Source: Shewanella schlegeliana
Lineage (GTDB): Bacteria; Pseudomonadota; Gammaproteobacteria; Enterobacterales; Shewanellaceae
DNA length: 64,000 nt
Assembly: GCF_016765635.1 (NCBI RefSeq)
Contig: NZ_JAESVD010000002.1
Span: forward strand, 186,001-250,000
Direction: 5' to 3'
Below the pieces are notes generated by a model. It was not told the DNA's origin. It saw only the letters and a program-made list of their open reading frames with translations, and did no database searches. Position 1 is the first letter of the stretch; every line of letters begins with the position of its first letter. The position numbers and the translations under genes are program-made. Positions 26,223 through 36,314 of the stretch are shown piece by piece.

Positions 26223-27446
26223 TTAAAGTCTCGATGCCTGCTGGCTCCTACTCCACTTCCACCATAAGACAAGCAGTAATTGAACCGCTATCAAAGGAAG
26301 ACAGCTTATTAGTAACATGTTCCAGCCTAGCAGGTGGATCACCCAGCCAGCACAGAGTGATGCCATCGCCTGTGCACCAAACACAAAACTGTCGTTAAAG
26401 GATTGCACCTTATAACGCTCACTCTTGTCATAACACCTAGGCAGCAGTGATGTACCAGCAACAAACAAAAAATTCCACCCTATGCCGAGCAAAACCAAGG
26501 CAGCCCAATAGTTAAGTAGTTCACGTCCTATGAGTGCGCTAATAATGGTAACGAGATAGGCTAGCAGACCGAGCAACATCATCTTAGAGACGCCCAAACG
26601 TGCCACTAATATGCCACTAAATAGGGAGGGCAAGTACATGGCAATAATATGGCTCTGTATCACCCATTTAGTGTCTTCAAGAGAGTGGTGCTCAACATGA
26701 TGCATATGTAATGGGGTCGCTGTCATCACGAAACTCATCATGGCGTAACCTAAGGTAGCTCCAGCAACAGCAACCCACAGCTGTGACTGAGCTAAAATCT
26801 CGGTTAAAGGGCGCGCCTTATCTTGAACCAACGGCGTACTCCATTCTCTTTCAAGTTCGTTCTCTCGGTAAAAACCCAAGATCACCGCAGCAATAAGACT
26901 CACCAAGGTAAGGAAGAAAAATGCACCAACATAAGCCTGTGGCCAGAGCTTAGCTCCCAATATGGCGAGCTCTGGACCTATAACGGCTGCAACGAGGCCA
27001 CCGAGCAACACCCTTGAAGCGGCCTTAGCTATCATAGGTTCAGCAACCGACTCCATCGCCGCAAAGCGATACTGCTGCACCACAGCTCCCGCAGCGCCGA
27101 GCATCGCTGCACTGAGGCAAAATAGAACAAAGTTTTGCTGTGAAGTCGCAAACGCTGCGACAAGACCTGAGCACGCACCGAGTAAGGCCCCTCCAATAAA
27201 TACAGGTTTACGACCAAATCGTTGCATCAGTCTTGAAACTGGCAGTACTGACAACGCGAGACCTATCACCATAGAGGCGATGGGAAGTGTTGCCATCTGT
27301 GGAGAAGGCGCGATATCGGCGCCAATTAAACCACCGAGTAACATCATCATAGGGGTGGCACTCATGGCGAACGCCTGCGCGAGTGTTAATAGCCAGACAT
27401 TAAATGGAATAAACCTATGCTCCTGTTGATAGTTTTTAGTCAGCAT
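26223..27446 (-). CDS. MFS transporter
   Basis: About 407 residues from ATG 27446, giving a typical start (MLTKNYQQEHRFIPFNVWLLTLAQAF); longer frames from 27470 or 27569 are open but unlikely because the extra residues do not look like transporter sequence. Twelve hydrophobic helices and the MFS loop 2-3 motif SRLMQRFGRKPVF are visible, plus a large central loop (REN...PLVQDKARPLTEIL). Substrate not predictable. Confidence 0.82.
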   Translation of the reverse strand: MLTKNYQQEHRFIPFNVWLLTLAQAFAMSATPMMMLLGGLIGADIAPSPQMATLPIASMVIGLALSVLPVSRLMQRFGRKPVFIGGALLGACSGLVAAFATSQQNFVLFCLSAAMLGAAGAVVQQYRFAAMESVAEPMIAKAASRVLLGGLVAAVIGPELAILGAKLWPQAYVGAFFFLTLVSLIAAVILGFYRENELEREWSTPLVQDKARPLTEILAQSQLWVAVAGATLGYAMMSFVMTATPLHMHHVEHHSLEDTKWVIQSHIIAMYLPSLFSGILVARLGVSKMMLLGLLAYLVTIISALIGRELLNYWAALVLLGIGWNFLFVAGTSLLPRCYDKSERYKVQSFNDSFVFGAQAMASLCAGWVIHLLGWNMLLISCLPLIAVQLLLVLWWKWSRSQQASRL

Positions 27447-27666
27447 GATCACATGAGTCACTCGCCCCATACTGGCATGCCCACTCAGATTTATAAACAA
27501 TTTGACCAGTTTGGTTAACACATGCATTAAAGTCGCCAGATTAAAATGTGCCGCGAACCTCCCCAGCAAAAGCGGTTTGTGATAACCTCCGCGCTAAATT
27601 CGTACAAAAATAAACAGCCTCAAGTCCATACATTAACGGGGCTCGAAGGCTGATAACGGAGTTTGA

Positions 27667-29454
27667 ATGTCAAATACAATTGCAGCACGCCTCAACGCCA
27701 TTCGCACAGAGATGGCTAAATCCAATCTAGATGCTTTTATTATTCCACGGGCCGATGAGTATTTAGGCGAATACGTACCAGAGCATAATGAGCGCATGCT
27801 ATGGGCTAGTGGCTTTACGGGTTCGGCAGGGATGATTATCGTCCTCAAGGACAGCGCTGCAATTTTTGTCGATGGCCGCTACACGGTGCAGGTGCGCCAG
27901 CAAGTGGACGCCGAACTATTTGAATATTTAAGCCTACATGAAACGCCACAAGCTCAATGGTTAATTGAGCAACTAGCTGCAAACGCCAAAGTCGGTTTCG
28001 ATGCTCGCCTGCACACATTAGCCTGGTTTAACCAAACCCATCTCGAGCTTGCTAAGGCGCAAATCGAACTCACTCAGGTCGCGCAAAATCCAATAGATCT
28101 AAATTGGCAGGACAGACCCACACCTGCATCTAGCCCTGTAATGCTGTTTAGCGAGCAAAGTGCGGGACAAAGCAGCTTAGAGAAACGTAGAACCATCGGC
28201 TTAGAGATCAAGAAACAGGGAGCGGACATTGCCATTATCTCGGCGCTCGATTCGTTCTGTTGGTTACTCAATATTCGCGGTAAAGACATTCCTTGTTTAC
28301 CCGTGGTATTGGGCACAGCGCTACTGCACGCCAATGGCGATATGTTGTTATTCACCGATCTCAACAAGTTACCTGAAAATATTCTCGATCACGTTGGTGA
28401 AGGCGTCAGCTTTAAAGCGGAATCAGAATTGGCGGCAGAGCTGACCAACTTAAACGGCAGTAAAGTGTTAGCCAGTCCTGATAGCTGTAACGCATGGCTA
28501 CAACTAACCGCCCAAGCTGCTGGCGCACAGCTAATTGCCGGTAGCGATCCGGTAGCCTTGCCTAAAGCGCAGAAAAACGAAGCTGAACTGGCTGGCATGA
28601 AAGCCTGCCATATTCGTGATGGCGTGGCTGTGAGTCGCTTCCTTGCTTGGTTAGACCGCGAAGTTGCCACGAACCGCCTCTATGATGAAGCCGTGCTTGC
28701 CGAAAAGCTTGAAAGCTTCCGCCTAGCCGACCCTATGTATCAAGAACCAAGCTTCGATACGATTTCTGCAACCGGTGGTAATGCGGCTATGTGCCACTAT
28801 AACCACAACAATGGCACGCCAGCACAAATGCAGATGAACAGCATCTACCTTGTTGACTCTGGCGCACAATATTTAGATGGCACCACAGATGTCACCCGTA
28901 CCATTGCCATTGGCGATGTTACCGATGAGCAAAGAAAGATGGTGACCTTAGTACTTAAGGGGCATATCGCAATCGATCAAGCCAAGTTCCCAAAAGGCAC
29001 AAGCGGCATGCAGCTCGACTCATTTGCTCGCCAATACCTGTGGCAACACGGCTACGATTTTGATCATGGCACAGGCCATGGCGTCGGCCATTACTTGAGT
29101 GTTCATGAAGGCCCACAAGGCATAGCTAAGGGTCGCTCAAATGTCGCACTACTCGAAGGTATGGTGCTATCGAACGAGCCTGGCTACTACCGCGCCGATG
29201 AGTTTGGCATTCGTTTAGAAAACTTAATCGCCGTCCGCCCTTGTGAAGCCTTAGCTAATAGCGAACGAGAGATGTTGGAATTTGAGGCGTTAACCTTTAT
29301 TCCAATGGACGCTCGCTTGATTGATAAAAGCTATTTGACGGATGCAGAAATTAGCTGGTTTAACCAATATCATCAGCAGGTTAGAGAAAAGCTTTCGCCA
29401 TTTATGCAGGGTGATGATTTAGACTGGTTAACTAAAGTGACTGCGTCTATTTAA
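27667..29454 (+). CDS. Xaa-Pro aminopeptidase, M24B (long form)
   Basis: 595 residues, the three-domain form of aminopeptidase P: two creatinase-type N-terminal domains (about 1-130 and 150-290) and a C-terminal catalytic domain. Metal ligands sit in VDSGAQYLDGTTDVTRT, FDHGTGHGVGHYLSVHEGP, LSNEPGYY and IRLENL. The family cleaves N-terminal residues from Xaa-Pro peptides. It is a second M24 peptidase 3.6 kb away from the shorter one, with low similarity to it, so a distinct paralogue rather than a recent duplication. Confidence 0.9.
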   Translation: MSNTIAARLNAIRTEMAKSNLDAFIIPRADEYLGEYVPEHNERMLWASGFTGSAGMIIVLKDSAAIFVDGRYTVQVRQQVDAELFEYLSLHETPQAQWLIEQLAANAKVGFDARLHTLAWFNQTHLELAKAQIELTQVAQNPIDLNWQDRPTPASSPVMLFSEQSAGQSSLEKRRTIGLEIKKQGADIAIISALDSFCWLLNIRGKDIPCLPVVLGTALLHANGDMLLFTDLNKLPENILDHVGEGVSFKAESELAAELTNLNGSKVLASPDSCNAWLQLTAQAAGAQLIAGSDPVALPKAQKNEAELAGMKACHIRDGVAVSRFLAWLDREVATNRLYDEAVLAEKLESFRLADPMYQEPSFDTISATGGNAAMCHYNHNNGTPAQMQMNSIYLVDSGAQYLDGTTDVTRTIAIGDVTDEQRKMVTLVLKGHIAIDQAKFPKGTSGMQLDSFARQYLWQHGYDFDHGTGHGVGHYLSVHEGPQGIAKGRSNVALLEGMVLSNEPGYYRADEFGIRLENLIAVRPCEALANSEREMLEFEALTFIPMDARLIDKSYLTDAEISWFNQYHQQVREKLSPFMQGDDLDWLTKVTASI

Positions 29455-29474
29455 GCATTTTATTGTTAATTAAT

Positions 29475-29503
29475 AAAAAGCAGCGTTTAAGCGCTGCTTT
29501 TTT
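29475..29503 (+). terminator. terminator after the long aminopeptidase P gene
   Basis: AAAAAGCAGCG-TTTAAG-CGCTGCTTTTTT. Confidence 0.85.
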
Positions 29504-29571
29504 ATGCTACTCCCTAGGGGTGTAACGAAAAAAGTGCAGGTTTTAATCTAATACCAGTCAGTATAAAAGTT

Positions 29572-29580
29572 TGCTATACT
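29572..29580 (+). promoter_or_regulatory. extended -10 promoter element of the helicase gene
   Basis: TGCTATACT is an extended -10 (TGnTATACT) about 85 bp before the ATG at 29665; no good -35 is seen, which extended -10 promoters tolerate. It implies a 5' leader of roughly 75-80 nt. Confidence 0.4.
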
Positions 29581-29664
29581 CCGCCACCGCCATTTTAATG
29601 GTATAGATAGAATGCTAGCTCTGCCTGTTAGCAATTGAATTGTTGAACATAGGACTCCTCAATC

Positions 29665-30963
29665 ATGAGATTTGAATCTTTTAGTTTTGCTCCTGAGATT
29701 TTGCGCGCAATCTCTGAATGTGGTTATGAAAAAATGACACCAATTCAGCAGCAAGCGATCCCTGCCGTTCGTCGCGGCCAAGACGTACTTGCAAGTGCAC
29801 AAACTGGTACGGGTAAAACCGCCGCTTTCGCGCTGCCTATCTTGCAAAAAATGATAGATAACCCAAGCACCACGGGCCGTTCAAATGCACGAGCATTGAT
29901 CTTGACCCCGACTCGTGAGCTGGCAATGCAAATTGCTGACAACATCAATGATTACGCCAAATACCTAGACGTCAAAGTCGTGACTGTTTTCGGTGGTGTA
30001 AAGACAGATACTCAGGCAACCAAATTAAAGCGCGGTGCAGATATCATTATCGCAACGCCTGGGCGCCTGCTTGAGCACATTGTTGCCTGTAACCTAAGCC
30101 TGTCAAACGTTGAGTCGCTAGTACTCGATGAAGCAGACCGCATGTTAGATATGGGCTTTAGTGCCGATATTCAAAAGATTCTGCAGGCTGTAAACAAGAA
30201 GCGCCAAAACTTGCTGTTCTCAGCTACTTTCTCATCGGCAGTAAAGCAACTTGCTAACGAGATGATGGTTAAGCCAAATGTGATTGCAGCCGACAAGCAA
30301 AACACCACTGCGATAACGGTAAGCCAAGTGGTTTACCCTGTAGAACAGCGCCGTAAGCGTGAGCTATTGTCAGAGCTTATCGGCAAGAAAAACTGGCGAC
30401 AAGTGCTAGTCTTTACCGCAACCCGCGATGCTGCCGACAAGCTTGAAAAAGAGCTTAACCTTGATGGTATTCCTACGGCGGTTGTTCACGGTGAAAAAGC
30501 CCAAGGTAGCCGTCGCCGTGCTCTTCGTGAGTTTAAAGAGGGCAAAATGCGCGTGTTAGTAGCAACTGAAGTTGCTGCTCGCGGACTCGATATTCAAGGT
30601 CTAGAGTACGTAGTTAACTACGATCTACCTTTCCTTGCTGAAGATTATGTTCACCGCATTGGCCGTACTGGTCGTGCAGGTAAGTCGGGCGTGGCGATCT
30701 CATTTGTCAGCCGTGAAGAAGAGCGTACTCTTGCTGATATCGAAAAGTTAATCGGTCAGCAGCTACGCCGTATTAGTATTCCAGGTTACGAAGTTGGCAG
30801 CCGCGATCTATTGATCAAACAGCTGCAAAAGCGCCGTAGCTTCGCCAAGAAACAGCAGCGTGTCGATAACGCTGGTGCGCAGGTGATTGCAGAGAAGAAC
30901 ATGCAAGGTCGCCGGGTAAAAGTGAAAAACTCATCACCAGCAAAAATTAAGAAGATAAAATAA
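29665..30963 (+). CDS. rhlE: DEAD-box RNA helicase, RhlE-type
   Basis: 432 residues with all helicase motifs in order: Q motif (FESFSF...GYEKMTPIQQQAI), AQTGTGKT (I), PTRELAMQI (Ia), TPGRL (Ib), DEAD (II), SAT (III), VFTATRDAAD (IV), ARGLDI (V) and HRIGRTGRAG (VI). The short basic C-terminal tail (about 60 residues, RRVKVKNSSPAKIKKIK) is usual for RhlE-type proteins involved in ribosome assembly or RNA decay. Confidence 0.88.
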   Translation: MRFESFSFAPEILRAISECGYEKMTPIQQQAIPAVRRGQDVLASAQTGTGKTAAFALPILQKMIDNPSTTGRSNARALILTPTRELAMQIADNINDYAKYLDVKVVTVFGGVKTDTQATKLKRGADIIIATPGRLLEHIVACNLSLSNVESLVLDEADRMLDMGFSADIQKILQAVNKKRQNLLFSATFSSAVKQLANEMMVKPNVIAADKQNTTAITVSQVVYPVEQRRKRELLSELIGKKNWRQVLVFTATRDAADKLEKELNLDGIPTAVVHGEKAQGSRRRALREFKEGKMRVLVATEVAARGLDIQGLEYVVNYDLPFLAEDYVHRIGRTGRAGKSGVAISFVSREEERTLADIEKLIGQQLRRISIPGYEVGSRDLLIKQLQKRRSFAKKQQRVDNAGAQVIAEKNMQGRRVKVKNSSPAKIKKIK

Positions 30964-31001
30964 TCGCTGTACGGACACCGAATTATTTTATGAACAAAAA
31001 T

Positions 31002-31024
31002 GGCACCCTTCGGTGCCTTTTTTA
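31002..31024 (+). terminator. terminator after rhlE
   Basis: GGCACC-CTTC-GGTGCC followed by six T. Confidence 0.85.
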
Positions 31025-31154
31025 ATCACAGCGATTATTTAGCAAGCAAATATTTCGTTCGGCATATTGAGTACAAGTTAATTTCGTACTTATTACACCA
31101 TTAGGTATAATCCCATTGCCGTCTCTTTTACCATTTCAACACGGCGGAGAATTC

Positions 31155-31793
31155 ATGTCAGATATCACCTATAACCAAGCTGTATTAGAGTTCGCCACAG
31201 CGGGACTCGAAGCTCTTTCAGAAGCGAGCGCTAAGAGTAGCAGCGTAAGAACACCAGCGGCTGAGAGTCATTTTCTTTGCAGCTGGATGGTAACCGCATT
31301 AAAGCAACGCACTTTTTCAAAACTGGTTGCCGATGACTTAACCCTGTGGATCCGTCAAGGCCGTAGCATGGGCGCGGGTGCTGAACTTAAGACATTGCTC
31401 GAGAAGATCCAAGCGCAATATAGCTATATTAGCGACAAGCAAACCGGTCTAGGTCTGTCTCTCAAAACAATGTTAGCTGAGCTTGAAAGCCAAGATTGGA
31501 TTGTCATCACTGACGAAGAGGTCACCAAGAAGCTAAAGCTTGATAGCGATGGTTGTAATAGCCTGGTTATTTCTGATGAGCAATTTAGTCAGCGCATTGA
31601 TGGTGATGAGATTATCAAACCAATTACCCTTTATGTTCGTGCCGATGAAACCAAGTTTGCCGAGATTGCTTATCGCCACAACTTACTGCTCAGTCCTGGT
31701 AATAAGAAGAGCTCTTTGATTAAACATCATAAAGCCTATCAAGTTTGGCCAAAAAACCTACAGCCAGCACTAACGATACTGCAAGCACTATAA
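31155..31793 (+). CDS. DUF2913 family protein
   Basis: 212 residues from ATG 31155, chosen because GGCGGAG lies 8 bp upstream (an earlier in-frame start at 31116 has none). The block HFLCSWMVTALKQRTFSKLVADDLTLWIRQGRSMGAGAELK is what I recognise as DUF2913, found in Shewanella and Vibrio. No catalytic motif, signal or membrane segment. Function unknown. Confidence 0.7.
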   Translation: MSDITYNQAVLEFATAGLEALSEASAKSSSVRTPAAESHFLCSWMVTALKQRTFSKLVADDLTLWIRQGRSMGAGAELKTLLEKIQAQYSYISDKQTGLGLSLKTMLAELESQDWIVITDEEVTKKLKLDSDGCNSLVISDEQFSQRIDGDEIIKPITLYVRADETKFAEIAYRHNLLLSPGNKKSSLIKHHKAYQVWPKNLQPALTILQAL

Positions 31794-31860
31794 GTTCCGA
31801 CTCAGGGCCCATCAAAAAGTACGCATTCAACCTTGTTTAAACATAAACTTGCTCAAACAT

Positions 31861-31892
31861 AAAAAAGGCCTGCATCAAGCAGGCCTTTTTTA
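31861..31892. terminator. bidirectional terminator
   Basis: AAAAAGGCCTGC-ATCAA-GCAGGCCTTTTT between converging DUF2913 and subtilase genes. Confidence 0.85.
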
Positions 31893-31906
31893 TTATGCAA
31901 AATAAC

Positions 31907-33733
31907 TTAGAAAGTCACGCTGACATCTGCACTACAAGTTGATGTGCCGCTATCACAGGCCTTGTAAGTATAGGTTCCGCCACCTTTAGTACTAATCCTG
32001 TCGGTATAAGTCGCAGAACTAGAGGCGGTATCGATTTGAGTACCGTTACGATAAACATCGACACTACTACCCGCTGCGCCACTAAAGTTCAGCTCAACAA
32101 CCTTAACACCTCTTTGCTTATAGTGATTGGTGGTTACACTCAGTCCATCACCAGTACCAGGATCCCCACCACCGTCACCGCCAGAACAACCATTTGCGGT
32201 TAGATATGCATCGGCGGCCGCTGCATCAACAATACCGTGACCGAAGTACACATCATGGCCGCTAGCACCCGAGTCTCTTGCGCTCGCATTTAGTGCCGCA
32301 CGGATCTCTTCACCACGACACTGGTTATGGTTTGACCAAACACGCGCCGCAATCCCCGATACCGCAGGTGTCGCCATTGAGGTTCCGCTCATAAAGCCGT
32401 AATCAGATGTACCGATTGAGATCTCTGCGCTGCTCGCAGCAACAATTGCCGCTCTATCTTCATATGTCGCACCCACAGCTGGAATCGACGTAGCATTTGT
32501 ATCGCCTAAGGTGCCGTAAAGCATACCTGGCTCATTATTGATAATAATGGCACCGACACCACCCGAGGTTTCACAGTTCAGCACCTTATCATGGAATGAG
32601 ATTGCGCCGCGGTCGATAACACAGACCTTACCATTCGCATTTGAGTCTGTCGCTTCGGCCGTCCCCATAAAGTAGGTACTACCATTGACTGAGCCTGAGT
32701 TCTCCATTGCAGAACTGGCTAATGGATTACCATCAACACTCATATTAGAGGCCGTTGCCATACCTGCTGGATAGGTTGATAGGGTATCGACACCGCCTGC
32801 CGCGATCTCGACACAGATGCTGGTATCGGTGCGCTGCTTCTTGCCGCGTCCCGTGGTACAACTTGGGAATTGAGAAAAATCAGCAATGGCATCATTTGCA
32901 TCATTTGCACCAATCATCATCACCGAAGGGTAACCCGCAGGATATGAGCGAACACTGTTACCATCATTACCCGCTGCGGCAAGCACTAGACCGCCTGCAT
33001 CACTAAATGATTGAAACGCATTAGACTCGGTAGAGTTAGAGCCCCCACCACCTAAACTCATGCTAATGATGTTTGCGCCCGCATCACTACATAGGTTTGC
33101 AGCATGAGCAAGATCTGATGAATAACCCCAACCATCGGCATTGAATACTTTAATGATATGCATATCAACGCCCGGTGCCATACCCACAACACCGACATTA
33201 TTATCTGCAGCGCCAATCGTACCGGCTACGTGTGTACCGTGAGGGCCACCATTTTCATCCCAGTTGCCTGTGCCGCTATCGTTATCACCACTAATATTGT
33301 TCCAGACAAAGTCTTGATTACTTCTATCTAAGCCAGAATCGATAACACAGACCTTCATACCGGCGCTGGCATTGAAGCCTATATCATTAACGTTTGATTG
33401 GTAAACGGCATAAGGAGTGACTTGCTGAGTCATTGGATTACCCGCATCATCGCTGAACGACATCAGAAAACGGGGCTGATCCACCTCGACTAACTTAACA
33501 TGTGGATTATTGAGTAACCCTTTAACTTGAGATAGGTCCTTTCCTGAAAAAGTCGCCGCGATAAAACCATTACCATCTAGGTTCAGCTCCCCGCCAAGCT
33601 TCTTAGCAAGAGCTTTAACCACGCCTTTCTTATCATTATCGACCTGAATAACATATCTTTCGCTAGCCGAAGCGCCAGCTGAAACTCCCACAGATAAGGC
33701 GACTAGAGCCGTAGCTATTTTTGTTAATCTCAT
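31907..33733 (-). CDS. secreted S8 (subtilisin-like) serine protease
   Basis: 608 residues from ATG 33733, preceded by GGAG. Signal peptide to about residue 26 (GASAS), then an inhibitor I9-like propeptide (RYVIQVDNDKKG...VKLVEVDQP). The catalytic triad is Asp132 (VIDSGLD), His168 (HGTHVAGT) and Ser452 (GTSMATPA). A protease-associated insert (residues about 330-430) lies between His and Ser. After a Gly-rich linker (GCSGGDGGGDPGTGDG) comes a C-terminal beta domain of about 75 residues (VTTNHYKQRGVKVVELNFSG...), fibronectin-like, usually removed or used for substrate attachment. An extracellular nutrient protease is the likely role. Confidence 0.92.
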   Translation of the reverse strand: MRLTKIATALVALSVGVSAGASASERYVIQVDNDKKGVVKALAKKLGGELNLDGNGFIAATFSGKDLSQVKGLLNNPHVKLVEVDQPRFLMSFSDDAGNPMTQQVTPYAVYQSNVNDIGFNASAGMKVCVIDSGLDRSNQDFVWNNISGDNDSGTGNWDENGGPHGTHVAGTIGAADNNVGVVGMAPGVDMHIIKVFNADGWGYSSDLAHAANLCSDAGANIISMSLGGGGSNSTESNAFQSFSDAGGLVLAAAGNDGNSVRSYPAGYPSVMMIGANDANDAIADFSQFPSCTTGRGKKQRTDTSICVEIAAGGVDTLSTYPAGMATASNMSVDGNPLASSAMENSGSVNGSTYFMGTAEATDSNANGKVCVIDRGAISFHDKVLNCETSGGVGAIIINNEPGMLYGTLGDTNATSIPAVGATYEDRAAIVAASSAEISIGTSDYGFMSGTSMATPAVSGIAARVWSNHNQCRGEEIRAALNASARDSGASGHDVYFGHGIVDAAAADAYLTANGCSGGDGGGDPGTGDGLSVTTNHYKQRGVKVVELNFSGAAGSSVDVYRNGTQIDTASSSATYTDRISTKGGGTYTYKACDSGTSTCSADVSVTF

Positions 33734-34229
33734 ATTTATTCGCTCCAAAATCTTGATATTAGGCCGCAAACCTAAGCCCAATTTATTGTTAGTTTTTTAA
33801 ACTTAATTTTAGTGGTTTATTGGTTAAAAAAACCGGAACACGAAAATTAACCTAGCACAGCCCTTAACCAATAACAATTCATTAACAGGTGTAATATTTT
33901 GTAATTACATTTAAGCTGAATAATAGTTCAAAAGTATTATCAAGGAGCTCAAAATGACCACTGCAACAGAAATGCATCAATTTTAAGAGAAAAAATATAC
34001 GCTCCCCTCTAAGCCAATGTTGAATTTAAATGCCGAGAAAAAGTATAAAAATGCAAAGATTTTTTTATTTCATTCAGGTAGGACAGCGTCAGCAAGCGGT
34101 TGTGCTTTTCATCAGTAGATCAAGACTATCAAACTCAACCCTTGTTCTGTGCGTACTGAGGAAATAACCATTAGAAAACAAAATTATGTGCTAGCATAAC
34201 GGCAAATAATTGGATTGAAATCAGACATA
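33734..34229. other. 496-bp intergenic region with one tiny open reading frame
   Basis: Between divergent protease genes, AT-rich. The only coding candidate is a 10-codon frame at 33954-33986 with a good ribosome site. Otherwise nothing recognised. Confidence 0.5.
33954..33986 (+). CDS. possible 10-residue leader peptide
   Basis: ATG preceded by AAGGAG at 33942-33947, a near-perfect Shine-Dalgarno, encodes MTTATEMHQF then TAA. The same frame stays open past the stop for about 40 more codons. It may be a leader peptide, the start of a decayed gene, or chance. Confidence 0.25.
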   Translation: MTTATEMHQF

Positions 34230-35720
34230 ATGAGCGCAAAAAGCAACTCGCATTACGACACATTAGTTAAACACTTTCAAAGCATTAGTCATTTCGAGCA
34301 CCTAAGCGCCTTGGGAGATTGGGATCAAGCCACCATGATGCCTATGGGAGGTGGGGAAGCACGCGGCGCAGCAATGGCTGAACTGGCCAAACATATTCAC
34401 TCCCTAAAGACAGCCCCCATGCTGGCGCAGACAATTAATGACGCAAAAGAGTTGCCGCTGACGAAGCAACAACAAGCTAACCTTGCGGAGATGCGTTATC
34501 AGTACCTTCAGGCGAATGTTGTCCCTGGTGAGCTTGTTGAAGCTAAAACGAAAGCCGCCTATCGCTGTGAGCAAGCTTGGCGACAGCAGCGCAGAGATAA
34601 CGACTGGCAGGGTTTTAAGCCTAATCTCGAAAACCTAATGCTACTCGTCAAAGAGGAAGCGACTATTCGCGCCGAGGCACAAAATGTCTCTCCTTACGAT
34701 GCGCTACTCGATAAATTCGAGCCAGGTATGACGACTGCAAACCTTGAGCAGATCTTTGGCAATCTCAAGAGCTGGTTGCCTCAGTTAATTCAACAAGTGC
34801 AAGATAAACAAAAATCAGAGCCTAATTTCACTATCCCTAACGCCAGCGCAGAGAGTCAGGCCAAGCTGGGACGAGAGATCATGAATATCTTAGGTTTTGA
34901 TTTTAACCACGGCCGACTCGATATCAGTAGCCATCCTTTCTGTGGCGGCGTTGCCAGTGACGTGCGTTTAACTACCCGTTACGATGAGGCTGACTTTACC
35001 AGTGGCTTAATGGGAATCGTCCATGAAACGGGTCATGCTAAATATGAGCAGGGTTTACCTAAGACGTGGCGTGGTCAACCTGCCGGTGTTGCTCGCTCTA
35101 TGGCGCTGCACGAGAGCCAAAGTCTATTTTGCGAGATGCAAATTGGCCGCGGCTCCGCTTTTCTTAAGCTGATAGAACCTCATTTAACCAGCATATTAAG
35201 TAGCCCACTGACCCACAGTCAATTGACCAACATCTACACTCGTGTCAAGCCTGAGCTTATTCGAGTTGATGCCGATGAGGTGACCTACCCTTGTCATATC
35301 TTATTGCGTTTTGAGGCTGAAAAATCGCTGGTTACTGGCGAGCTTGCGGTTGCAGATCTCCCTGATTTTTGGTCGACGCAGATGCTGTCACTATTGGGGA
35401 TCAATACCGATGGTGATTACAGGAATGGCTGTATGCAAGATATCCATTGGGCAGTAGGCGAGCTGGGTTACTTCCCCAGTTACACCTTAGGCGCTATGTA
35501 TGCGGCGCAGTTTAGAAGTGCGATGGAAACAGAGCTCGGCTGCGTAGAAAGTCAAATCGACTCAGGTAATCTCTCCAGCGTCATGGGCTGGTTAAACGAT
35601 AACATCTGGTCTCAAGGCAGCTTACTCAGTATCGACGAGCTAATGCGTCAATCTACAGGTGAGACGCTCAACCCTACTCACTTCAAAAAACACCTAGAAA
35701 CCCGTTACCTGTCGCGCTAG
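34230..35720 (+). CDS. M32 carboxypeptidase Taq
   Basis: 496 residues from ATG 34230 (an upstream in-frame TTG at 34215 is less likely). The zinc site is His265-Glu-Thr-Gly-His269 in GIVHETGHAKYEQG, and other family signatures are GDWDQATMMPMGG near the N-terminus, HPFCGGVASDVRLTTRYDEADF, LHESQSLFCE and IRVDADEVTYPCHILLRFEAEKSL. The enzyme removes C-terminal residues from peptides in the cytoplasm. Length is that of the family. Confidence 0.92.
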   Translation: MSAKSNSHYDTLVKHFQSISHFEHLSALGDWDQATMMPMGGGEARGAAMAELAKHIHSLKTAPMLAQTINDAKELPLTKQQQANLAEMRYQYLQANVVPGELVEAKTKAAYRCEQAWRQQRRDNDWQGFKPNLENLMLLVKEEATIRAEAQNVSPYDALLDKFEPGMTTANLEQIFGNLKSWLPQLIQQVQDKQKSEPNFTIPNASAESQAKLGREIMNILGFDFNHGRLDISSHPFCGGVASDVRLTTRYDEADFTSGLMGIVHETGHAKYEQGLPKTWRGQPAGVARSMALHESQSLFCEMQIGRGSAFLKLIEPHLTSILSSPLTHSQLTNIYTRVKPELIRVDADEVTYPCHILLRFEAEKSLVTGELAVADLPDFWSTQMLSLLGINTDGDYRNGCMQDIHWAVGELGYFPSYTLGAMYAAQFRSAMETELGCVESQIDSGNLSSVMGWLNDNIWSQGSLLSIDELMRQSTGETLNPTHFKKHLETRYLSR

Positions 35721-35729
35721 AGTGACAAT

Positions 35730-35761
35730 ATTCCCATTAGCAGTCCTTTGCTAATGGGAAT
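35730..35761. terminator. strong hairpin after the M32 gene
   Basis: 13-bp stem ATTCCCATTAGCA/TGCTAATGGGAAT, loop of 6, no T-run. Confidence 0.6.
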
Positions 35762-35789
35762 AATAAACGCCCCTATTTAGGATCTTTTT

Positions 35790-36269
35790 ATGCAATTACG
35801 CAGTATAGCGCCATCCGATTGGCCACACATTTTGCAAATCCAACTCGAGTGCTACCCACAGATAGAACCTGAATCTCTAGAGGTACTGCAGAGCAAGTGG
35901 AAGGTATCACCTAAAAGCTGTTTTGTGCTGGAATCACAAGATGAGGTAATAGGTTATTGCCTTGCTCACCCTTGGCTTCAAGATAGCCCGCCCTCGCTCG
36001 AGCAACTATTGACTAAGGTAGACAAGCCAAATACGCTCTACTTACATGATATTGCACTGTCTTCGAAGGCACAGGGGAAAGGAGCGGGACGAGCCGCATT
36101 AACCAGCCTGATAGAGTTTGCCCACAGTCACAACTACCCCAATATCTCTCTAGTAGCCGTACAAGGTGCGCATCATTACTGGGCTAAACAGGGTTTCAAA
36201 GCAAAAAGCATTGCCAAAGATCTTTCTGCCTATCCAGATGATGCTTGCTATATGGTTTATACCTTATAG
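35790..36269 (+). CDS. GNAT family N-acetyltransferase
   Basis: 159 residues. LYLHDIALSSKAQGKGAGRAAL (about 83-104) is motif A with the QGKGAG pyrophosphate loop, and HHYWAKQGFKA is motif B. It resembles the putative acetyltransferases that act on small molecules. The next two genes on the same strand (DUF2960, RDD) may share its transcript, as gaps are under 60 bp. Confidence 0.85.
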   Translation: MQLRSIAPSDWPHILQIQLECYPQIEPESLEVLQSKWKVSPKSCFVLESQDEVIGYCLAHPWLQDSPPSLEQLLTKVDKPNTLYLHDIALSSKAQGKGAGRAALTSLIEFAHSHNYPNISLVAVQGAHHYWAKQGFKAKSIAKDLSAYPDDACYMVYTL

Positions 36270-36314
36270 CCAAGATTTGCTATCATAGAGGCAATTTCAT
36301 TAGAGAAGCTAAAC

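Noticed and set aside
22831..29454. Two M24 peptidase genes as a recent duplication
   Set aside because: They differ in domain number (405 versus 595 residues) and in sequence outside the metal motifs.
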